Part shown: positions 9,818 to 17,366 of the stretch, one piece after another
Layout: the number at the start of each line of letters is the position of its first letter
Numbering within the stretch: the stretch's first letter is position 1
NCBI GenBank assembly: GCA_019693395.1
Contig: JAAMXP010003375.1
Span: 1-17,366 of the forward strand
Length of the DNA: 17,366 bases
Reading direction: 5' to 3'
Source of the DNA: Ettlia oleoabundans
Lineage: Eukaryota; Chlorophyta; Chlorophyceae; Chlamydomonadales
The notes under the pieces: generated by a model
What the model saw: only the letters and a program-made list of their open reading frames with translations
What the model was told of the DNA's origin: nothing
Database searches by the model: none
Position numbers and translations under genes: made by a program

Positions 9818-12800
9818 TCAAGCTGCCAGGATCTTCCTCATGATGTCCACCTCCTGGCTGAGGGTGGGGTCATTGATTGCCGCCATCTCCGCCTCAAAGT
9901 AGGGCAAAAACACCTCAAATGCACGGCGTGCCTCAGGACTCACAGTCAGCCTCTCGCTCTGGCGCTCCCAACGGCCCAGCAGAGGCACAAGCACGGGGTA
10001 GGGTGCGGGCAACAGACAGCCCTCCGGTGCAAGCCAGTGCTCAAGCTGGCAGCCTCCATCGGGGAGACGGCGGGGCCCATACAGGCTGCTAGGTACGGGG
10101 CAGAAGTCGTTAGGCAGGCTGCTGCATATGTCTGCAGGGATGACGATGGGAACGGTGCTGTTGCCCACCTCAGCCCACTGATCAAACAGCCTGCAGCCAA
10201 TCGGTAAAAGAGGGTGAGACTCAACGGCTGCTGCTTTTACCAGGTACGGCAGCCTTTGCACGACGATTGCAAACAAACCGAACCAGCATGGCCGCCAGCC
10301 TGCTTCACAGCTCACCAGTCGTGCAGAATGTCTGTGTAGCGCGCCAGCAGCACCGCCTTGCGCACGCCTGTGGAGCTGAAGTAGCTTTGGCCAGCGGAGG
10401 CACCAGGGGCGCTGGGCAGCACTTCCTCCGGTACCGCCACTGTGCGCTGGGAGCTGCGAAGAGCAGGGGAAAGCAGATGCAGCATTGGCAGGCAGGGCAG
10501 GAATGGACCCATTACGCCATGCATCGTGCGTTTCAATGCATCAACGACTCAATCTCAACACAGGTCGTGGTCATCTGTCCCACCTGAACTGTTGGCCGGA
10601 GCGGTCGGTGTAGGTTACAGTGAGCTGGAGGGGTTCATTGCCTGCAGTGGGCGGGCGCATGCGCTGCAGCACCACACCACCCTTGATGCCTTCTTCAGTC
10701 TGAGGAGAGGGGAACAGCGTGTGCACCTGCAGAGGTGGTTGTGAGGGGAAGGAAGCAGGTTGTTAGGTATTTAGGCCACCACAACCAAACCCAGAACAAA
10801 TCACTCTTAGCAATCACAACAAGCGAGCTGCCGCCTTGCTGGCATTGCCAGCCTGGCACCCCTCCCACCTGCATGAGTGTGCCGTTGCTGTTAAGCGCGG
10901 TGTCATTGGGGTTGGGTGAGCCGTACACGTGCAGTATCTTCCAGCCATCAGCGCCCAGGCTGCCGGGGTCCACAGACAGGGCCAGGTCAAACACCAGCGG
11001 GCTGCAGGAACAGATGGGGCTTGTTGTTGAATGCGTGTGGAGGGGTCTGACCTGCTGTGGTTGTGCATGGCAGCCTGGCGCAGCTTGAACAGGAAGAACG
11101 CTTCCCGCTCAATTCGTCAGTTGACACACCATCCAGCATCGCCATACAACACCCCAGCAGCAGCACCTTCCCACCTGACTGCAAAGTCGAACTCATCCAC
11201 AAGGCGGCGTCTGAACTCTCCGGGTGAATGGACACTGAAGTAGTTGGCGCCACGCACCTTGCTCGTGCTTTCTACGAGCTCACTGTTGAAATCAAGGCCC
11301 ACACCTGTGGTTGAGGACAACAGGTTTGTAACAGTTGCTGAAACCAAACTTGCAGCGTGCCTTTGTGGACGGTCGTGCCAGTCAGCAGCAGGGTTGCTTA
11401 CGTTGTTATCGGGCAGTCGCAGCCAAACATGTGACTATCTGACAATGGATGCCTGCTTACCAAGTGATACTAGCTGCCTGTTGGATCAACCCGGTTGCAC
11501 AACTGGAGGATGCTAATCCAATGCCCACCCTCACCAATGATGGTGGTGAAGATATTTTGATCGGCGTTATTGCGCAACCGTGCCGCCAAGCCCTCAGTTG
11601 TGAAGTCTCCAAAGTTCGCCTGCTCGTCTGTGAGTATTACGATCCTGTTCTCGGTGTCTGCCAGGTCAGCCTCTATGCACCGCCTGCAGCCCCTTAGTTC
11701 CTGGGTAGCTGCATCACAAGGAGACACGGGGAGGGAGAAGCAGTGTTCACGTAACAGAAATGCATCCGATGGCATGTGTGTCAGCGATTGAAGGCGGCAA
11801 GCTCACGGAGTCAGCAGACCCATCTGCTCACCCAGGTCCAGGCCAGCGGAAAGGGAGGTGGAGGAGGTGGCGTGCACATCCTCTGTAATCTGCATGATGT
11901 GAAACAGAGTGACTGAAAGGAGGCTGAAGTACAACTGCGGTGATAAGCAAGTGTTTCCAACCGAGCGAGTGAAAGGTGTGAGTCACATTGTTAGAACAGC
12001 AGGCCTTGCCCTGCCGTCTCGAGTGGGCTTGCGACACGGGCAGCAAGCACTGCCCAGCATTACCAACAGCGTTGGCCTTGCCTTATCCTGCAGGGTGGGG
12101 ATGTCTACACAGCTGGTGGTCCCAAAGGGCTTGGGTGCACAGGCACCAGTGGAGAAGAGCACAATGCTGAAGGAATCTTCTGGTGCCAGCAGCTCCAGTA
12201 TGCCAGAAAGCACCTCCTTGGCAACATCCATTTTGGTGACATTCAGCTCTGCATAGGAGAGTTTCAAGTCTTCTTACCATTCCTCACTCAGGCTGAAGCA
12301 TTGGAGGGGCAGCTGCTTACTGACTGCTGAGACATAATCACGGCTGCAAGATCATAAGATGCATGTAAGTGAAGCCATGCATGTCTTTTCAGGCCCGATA
12401 GTTGCTTGCATTGCAGCCAGCCACGAAAAGTTGGCAACACTCCACCAACCTGCTTGTGTCAGATTCTTTTGCTCCCCAGTGATGGAGTCGTAGTAGTAAG
12501 TGTTGAAGCTGGACAACATGGAGCCGCTCACATCTAGCAGCAGGACCAGGTTAAGGCGTGGGCGCTGGAAGTTGGCGGCTGATAGGCCTGCAGGGAGGCG
12601 GGCCATGAACATTGCAAACAACTCAAGTAGGCTTGAACAATTGTGGCCGACGATGTTGGTGAGCAGGTGCAGGTGGGGCAAGGCGGCCTTGTAAGCATGC
12701 ATTGCAAACTTGCATGATGTGTGTGCCTCAACAGCAGGCGCACAGTCATTAATCAAGAGAAATAGGCTTTAGGCGGAAGCCACTCTGGCCGCTCTAGCAA

Positions 12801-14141
12801 CCCCACCCGAGTCAAGACCCACTGCCATGTAAATTTGGGGCTCGGTAGCGCTGATGCTGGCCTGCAGGAGGGTGCGACGGCGTGCGCTTGCCGCCCTCAA
12901 AGGATCAGGTGCAGCTGCCAGACTGTAGATGGGGCAGAACAGCTCCGTACATGCCTGGCTGGCGTTGGGGCTGCAGGCTGGCAGGGAGCAGGCGGACGGC
13001 AATCAACATGAAAGACCAAGCGGCAAGTTTGTAATCTGCAGAATGCGACGGAATATATGCATCTTGTCAGGCATGAGAGCTGGCTTCGCATTGGCAGTCG
13101 CATTGCACAAAGTCCCCTCTTCTGCTGTCTGGTAGCTCACCCGTTGGTGTCAAAGTAGTAGTCCTTCACGATGCCCTCAAAAGTCACATCGGTCGGGAGC
13201 GGGAGGTAGCCAGCCTTGACGTTCTCCCTGAAGTTTTGAACGTCCTGCACATGTGCAGGTGGATGGTTGACCAGGTTGGACTGCTAGAATAATGGCTTTG
13301 CATTCAGGGTCATGAAAGCCACTTAGTATCGCAACAGTTGCTCTTGACTGGCGCATCGATGCTTTCTCAGTGAGCCGTTCCGCAGCCTTGCCTGTGCTCC
13401 GCCTGCAGCAGCAGCAAACAAAGCCTTTGAGCACATTGGACGCGTTGTAAGCCGGCGGTGGGCTGGAAGGAGCTCAAATCTCACGCCTACTGCAACCGCT
13501 GCTTGCACACAGCTTCATGCTACTGTCACAGCCACATCGGTGGGCACCAGACCTGCTTGCTACGTACCTGTCGCAAATCCAAGAGCCCCTGCACGTGAGC
13601 CTGAGATGGACGCGCCCTGGGCTGCCATCACAAGGGGCGGAGGCACGTCTCGAGATACGAATGGGTTGACAGGCTCAGCAAGCGGCCCAGGCGCCTGCTC
13701 GTCACTGCCCCAACGGGGTGGGAGCGCATCAACTTCGGCAGGGCCTGCATAGGCACCAGTTGTGCGATCTGGCGGGTAGGGCCTTTGTACTTTGGTGTAC
13801 CGCTTCACACTCGGATTCAAGCAGTTTCCACCCCTGTAGGCAACACCTGAGCTCGACTCCATTGGTGGTGTCTCCTCAGCTGCACGGGGGCACGCAGCAT
13901 TACAAAGTCGACTTCTGCTCAGAGTAGAGTTCATGAAGCGAAGGGCGGAACTGGGCAATGTACAGCAGTGGCGGCACTTGTCAGCAGGCAGACGATCGAC
14001 AGGGCCCTCACTTGCAGCCCAGCAGGTGGAGTAATCCCAGTTGGAGTTTTCATCGTTGCATTGATTGTTTTGCAGCAGCAAGCGGGCCTCCCCTGCCCCC
14101 AAGAGGGCACCGTACACTGCCAGAACGGCCCATGCACGCAT
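9818..14141 (-). CDS. Secreted von Willebrand factor type A (vWA) domain protein with Cys-rich N terminus
   Basis: Minus-strand exons: 14141-13568, 13402-13392, 13244-13141, 12970-12807, 12587-12450, 12248-12082, 11889-11832, 11708-11535, 11304-11175, 11001-10869, 10726-10584, 10453-10316 and 10190-9818; 2307 nt, 768 residues. Residues 1-19 form a signal peptide (MRAWAVLAVYGALLGAGEA), so the protein is probably secreted or anchored in the secretory pathway. A Cys-rich then Pro-rich stretch runs to ~185. Next come GGAQDVQNFREN, PLPTDVTFEG and ACTELFCP, which precede the vWA fold in related proteins I recall from protists and bacteria. The vWA domain (~296-490) has an intact metal site: D303-x-S305-x-S307 (DVSGSM), T397 and D433 (LTD). 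The C-terminal ~270 residues look beta-rich and match no domain I can name. Introns 2 and 6 appear to start with GC. An in-frame ATG at 14192 would weaken the signal peptide. vWA domains bind metal ions and protein partners; the partner here is unknown. Confidence 0.87.
11890..12081 (-). other. Probable GC-AG intron (vWA intron 6)
   Basis: The exon ends ...LQDK with AAG, and the intron starts GCAAGG; the acceptor is CATGCAG before ITEDVHATSSTSL. A GT donor 27 bases upstream (GTAGAC at 12108-12103, after TGT) is also phase 0 and would drop VDIPTLQDK. The longer form keeps the usual spacing before the metal-site Thr, so I prefer the GC donor. Confidence 0.6.
13245..13391 (-). other. GC-AG intron (vWA intron 2)
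   Basis: The donor is CAG followed by GCAAGG directly after the 11-nt microexon; the acceptor is ATGTGCAG. I find no GT donor that gives the right phase between the microexon and the next exon. Confidence 0.72.
13392..13402 (-). other. 11-nt microexon of the vWA gene
   Basis: Acceptor CTGCTGCAG, exon GCGGAGCACAG, then a GC donor (GCAAGG). Exon 1 ends in phase 1 (ACA G) and the exon with GAC GTT CAA starts in phase 0, so they cannot be joined directly. The 11 bases repair the phase and create FATGGAQDVQNFREN, matching the GGA-x-D-x-x-NFR motif of related vWA proteins. Confidence 0.78.
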
Positions 14142-14680
14142 TTGGCTGCTGCACAGGTTACAGACTGTCACGGTTGCACCAAACAAGATCATTAGAGGTT
14201 GGGTTCAGCGAACACCAGCGGGCGACGCGGCTGGGACCAAGAAAGGATGAGGACAAGAAGGTGCCACAGTGTGCCTACCTGTCTTCCCAAGTAACCTTGG
14301 ACGAGGTGAAGGGACGCAGCCTTCATGTGACCCTTGATGGCTCAACACTGCTGTGGTACATGCATGTTAAGGAATTTCAAGGGTTGCATAATTGTGGAAG
14401 TACTGCTGTCCATCCCCAATACATGGCACACCGCCATGCTGCTGGAATGCCAATCTACGCGCTTGCCCGACTGCCAACCCTTCCATCGCACACGCCTCTC
14501 ACAGCAGCATACGGAATTGACAGTGTGTTGCTTCAATAGGCGCACAGCAAAGCAGCTCAGAAGAGCACACGCACAAGAATGAAAGGCTAGGAGTAATGGT
14601 AGCAAACAACCGCTTTGACACAGCAAAAACAGCAACACAGTTTTGAAAGCAAGCGATGAAATCGATGAAGAGCGTGAGGG
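14142..14680. other. Spacer between SPT5 stop and the vWA gene start
   Basis: These 539 bases carry the SPT5 3' UTR and the vWA 5' region, both on the minus strand. One minus-strand TGTAA lies at 14162-14158, only 17 bases before the vWA ATG, too far along to be a convincing SPT5 signal. I recognise no RNA gene, repeat or conserved protein. Confidence 0.5.
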
Positions 14681-17212
14681 CTACGCCGGGGGTGGTGGCG
14701 GTGCACTGCTTGCAGCGCCTTCTACCGGGTTGGGTGGTGCCGCCAACCGCCCAATGTCTGCAAGCTGGTATATTTTTATTTCCGCCCCCACCTTCACGAT
14801 TCCATCGCCGCCGTCTATACCCACCAGCTCGCCATTCTGCCCGGCAAACTCGCCACTGACTATGCGCACAGCACCCTTGCCTTGAGGCACTACAAGCTGC
14901 ATGTCGCCTGCTGGCATGCTGCGGGTGGGTGCATCTGCTGGGTACATCCATTGCCGTTCGCTTTCTTCCTTGCCAATCGCCACGGTGGCAGTACCACCCT
15001 CCACGCTGCGAACTGCCGCACGCTCGCCGCTGGGCAGCAACACTTCCACGCCCTCCCAATGGCTGTAGTTGACCCCGGGTGGTCCGCAATAGCCCACCTG
15101 CCCGCCCGGTGTGGGGGCCGGCATGTCTGCCGCGCCATACACGCCCGGTGTCCCGGCTGGTGCATACATGCCAGGCGTCCCTGCCACTGCTGGCGTGCCT
15201 GCTGCTGCTGCATAGCCTGCTGGAGAGGGCTGGTAGCCCGCAGGAGAGGGGGCGTAGCCTGCTGGAGAGGGTGCGTACTGCGCACCATACCCCATGCCAC
15301 CCGGCGAAGGGTTGACCGTGCCAGGCGTGTCGGCAAACGCAGGTGTGCCCGCGTTGGGGTAGCCGCCGCCTGCATAGAAACAAAGAAGTGCAATCAAGGG
15401 CTGGCCAATCGACAGGGTGCACGGTGTTAGGGGCAACATACAGGTTGGTAGAGACTGCAAGGCAAAGCCGCTGCACTGTGCTGCACTGCCTAGCACTCCA
15501 GCGCATTATGCAGCAGCGGCTGCAGCAACACTGCTTCCCAGCTCACCTCCGCCAAAGCCGGGATGCGCAGGCGTGGCGGCCCAAGCTGGGTCGTAGGCTG
15601 GCGTCTTGGTGAGCGACTCGCGGCCGGGGGTCATGCCAGGATGCATGGGTGTGGAGTGGGAGAAGTAGTGCATGGGGGTGGCAGTGATGCCTGGGTGCAA
15701 AGGAGTGCGGCCGCCGGCTGCCATGGGTGTGGGCGCGGAGCTGTAAGCACTGTAGCCGGGGCGAGCTGCTGCCTCCTGCCGCCCACCGTCCTCCAACGCG
15801 AGGTGGGACCTGCACCCCAAGCAATGGGGAGTTTATGCGAATACTTGTTTCGCAAATAACTACACAGAAACCGCAAAAAGGACAGTGCAGGCAACAAGGC
15901 AGTACCACGACGGCAGCACAAGCGTGCAGACACTATGCAGTTGCACCTAGACCACTTCCCACTCACCCATCCACCCCCCACGCTACCCACCTGTCCACCG
16001 TGACCGTCTTCATCTGCGCCTCCAGCTCCAGGCGCACGTGGGTAGCGGTGGCAGACATGATGCGCCCACGCATGCCGCGGTACGGTCCCTTCTTGATCGT
16101 TATCCTGCGACCCTCAAGCATCTTGTCCTGCCAAGAGCAGAACGAGAACGAAAACAAGAAAGCAAATGTGGCAGGCAGTATGAAAGAGGTATCAACAGTT
16201 TAGCTTAACGCGTTACAGCAGCGAGGAGAGGTGAATTTTGCCCGGCAAGGCGCTAGGCTGCGATAGGCATTGAGGTGCAGGCCCACCCACCTGCTGCGTT
16301 GACACTCGACCGCTGTACATGCCGACGCCTTGCGGGCCTCCACCACCGCCATACCCTCCCGGACCAGAATGCCGGCTAGGCGAGGCCAGCACATTCTGCT
16401 GCATGCCGCGGCTGGGATGGGGCGAGGCCAGGACGCCATAAGCGGGTGAGCGGCCTGGCGTCGTAGTCACGCCGCCGCCCATTGCCCGCCCCTTGCCGCC
16501 ACGCACCTGCAGCACATGGGGTGGGTGGATGCACAACCAGCGCTCTTATCTCTCCCTTCACCACACTCGTTTTCTTGCCTGCTGAAGCCACCACTCTCGC
16601 CACATCCACCCATGCTTTCGTGCCTCTTTCAACAGCGGATACATGGACTTGAACCCCGGGCTGTCGGATCCTGCACGCTCGCTGTCCCGTGCCACCCTCC
16701 GTCAGGCAGCACCAGTGCTGCTTGGCAAGACTGCTGGTCTCACCTTTGTGTGCCGCGCCTGTAGGCAGATAAATCCCGCGTTGTCCGACACCTCCCTTGT
16801 CTGCACAAACACAAAGCCGCGCATGATGTACTTGACGGTGCCGCTGCGACCCTTGAGGGGCCCGTCCACAACATCAACCATGTCGCCCACACCCACGTCG
16901 TTGCCAGCTGCAACAAGCAGACAGAAATGAAATGAAGGTGATAGTTACCCCTATTGATAGCAGGGACCAGCGCAGGAAGGGGCTGCATCACCAGGAGGCA
17001 TCAAGCACGGGCGGGACATTGGCAGTGTGTGTTGTGGGGCGCAATGTGGCATGCGAGCAGCTGATCAGGAACGCACCCAGCAAAGCAGTCAGCATTTGAT
17101 ATGCCATCTGGGGCTACTCACCGCCATCCTTGACGCTGGCGCGCCTGTTGTTCATCTTGCGTTTGATGTCGGGCAGGCGGCAGACGCGGATGTCGGGCTT
17201 GTCGGGTCGACC
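14681..17212 (-). CDS. SPT5: Transcription elongation factor SPT5 (DSIF large subunit), C-terminal part; 5' end outside window
   Basis: SPT5 pairs with SPT4 as DSIF, binds RNA polymerase II in the nucleus and controls pausing and processivity. Visible exons: 17212-17122, 16907-16744, 16506-16291, 16127-15991, 15809-15547 and 15369-14681; 519 residues, all GT-AG. In order: GRPDKPDIRVCRLPDIKRKM (linker before a KOW domain); KOW domain GVGDMVDVVDGPLKGRSGTV with FVFVQTREVSDNAGFIC; a Gly-rich linker; KOW domain GRRITIKKGPYRGMRGRIM ending KTVTVDR; a C-terminal repeat region with TPLHPG, TPMHPG, TPAHPG and three YxPSPAG heptads; then a last KOW-like domain with SGEFAGQNGELVGIDGGDGI. The layout follows plant SPT5, including the final KOW domain after the repeats. 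The NGN domain and acidic N terminus lie beyond 17366. The Thr-Pro and Ser-Pro sites are the kind phosphorylated by P-TEFb-type kinases. Confidence 0.94.
15215..15277 (-). repeat. Three tandem 21-bp repeats encoding YxPSPAG heptads in the SPT5 tail
   Basis: On the minus strand three 21-base units encode YAPSPAG, YAPSPAG and YQPSPAG. The units differ by synonymous changes (for example TCTCCA/TCTCCT), so the heptad is kept at protein level. They sit in the C-terminal repeat region between the Thr-Pro-His-Pro-Gly motifs and the last KOW domain. Confidence 0.92.
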
Positions 17213-17366
17213 CTGCAAAGCAGTATTGCAACAGAGAAGAAAACAGGGAGGAGGCAGGCAGGCAGGCAGTCAAGGACATAAAGCGTTAGGCCAGAATGAC
17301 CAAAACAGAGCTTTCCACCCAAAAAGGAGCACGACATGACCGGCGCATGCTCCTTGCTGCTCTGCT
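17213..17366 (-). other. Partial SPT5 intron at the window edge
   Basis: The acceptor TTTGCAG ends at 17213. Upstream on the minus strand up to the window end I see no exon that fits SPT5; the sequence includes a pyrimidine-rich stretch and a short GGCA repeat (plus strand 17253-17269). The preceding exon probably lies beyond 17366. Confidence 0.55.

Noticed and set aside
14499..15506. Long minus-strand open frame (335 codons) overlapping the SPT5 last exon
   Set aside because: It is an out-of-frame shadow of the SPT5 tail and its 3' region. The real frame has the repeats and KOW domain; this one is Arg/Cys-rich with no family pattern.

Overview
This window looks like nuclear DNA from a green alga, most likely a trebouxiophyte-type chlorophyte; the lineage is an inference. 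The evidence is intron-dense genes (about 42 introns of roughly 100-400 bases in five genes), a plant-like SPT5, TGTAA motifs of the kind chlorophytes use as polyadenylation signals, and CAG/CTG microsatellites. There are no bacterial operons, rRNA or tRNA genes, CRISPR arrays or transposons that I can see. I built the gene models by hand from splice sites, codon phase and family motifs. All internal phases agree, but no transcript data were available.

Layout: (1) 1-1622, + strand, the 3' part of a galactose/glyoxal oxidase-like copper oxidase gene, 6 exons visible. (2) 2302-4747, + strand, a complete 9-exon 2-oxoglutarate/Fe(II) dioxygenase of the isopenicillin-N-synthase-like type, with a 14-residue polyglutamine insert just before the iron-binding motif. 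(3) 9347-5033, - strand, a complete 13-exon cationic amino acid transporter-like APC permease containing microexons of 27, 13 and 19 nt. (4) 14141-9818, - strand, a complete 13-exon secreted von Willebrand factor A (vWA) protein containing an 11-nt microexon. (5) 17212-14681, - strand, the C-terminal half of transcription elongation factor SPT5 (KOW domains and a Thr-Pro/Ser-Pro-rich C-terminal repeat region), running off the right edge.

The dioxygenase and permease genes converge, with 285 bases between their stop codons. SPT5, the vWA gene and the permease gene lie head to tail on the minus strand, separated by about 470-540 bases. Nothing ties the five products into one pathway. The unusual content is in the splicing: four of about 42 introns appear to start with GC instead of GT, one of them directly after the 11-nt microexon. 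I see no new defence, mobile or biosynthetic system here. The least characterised product is the secreted vWA protein.
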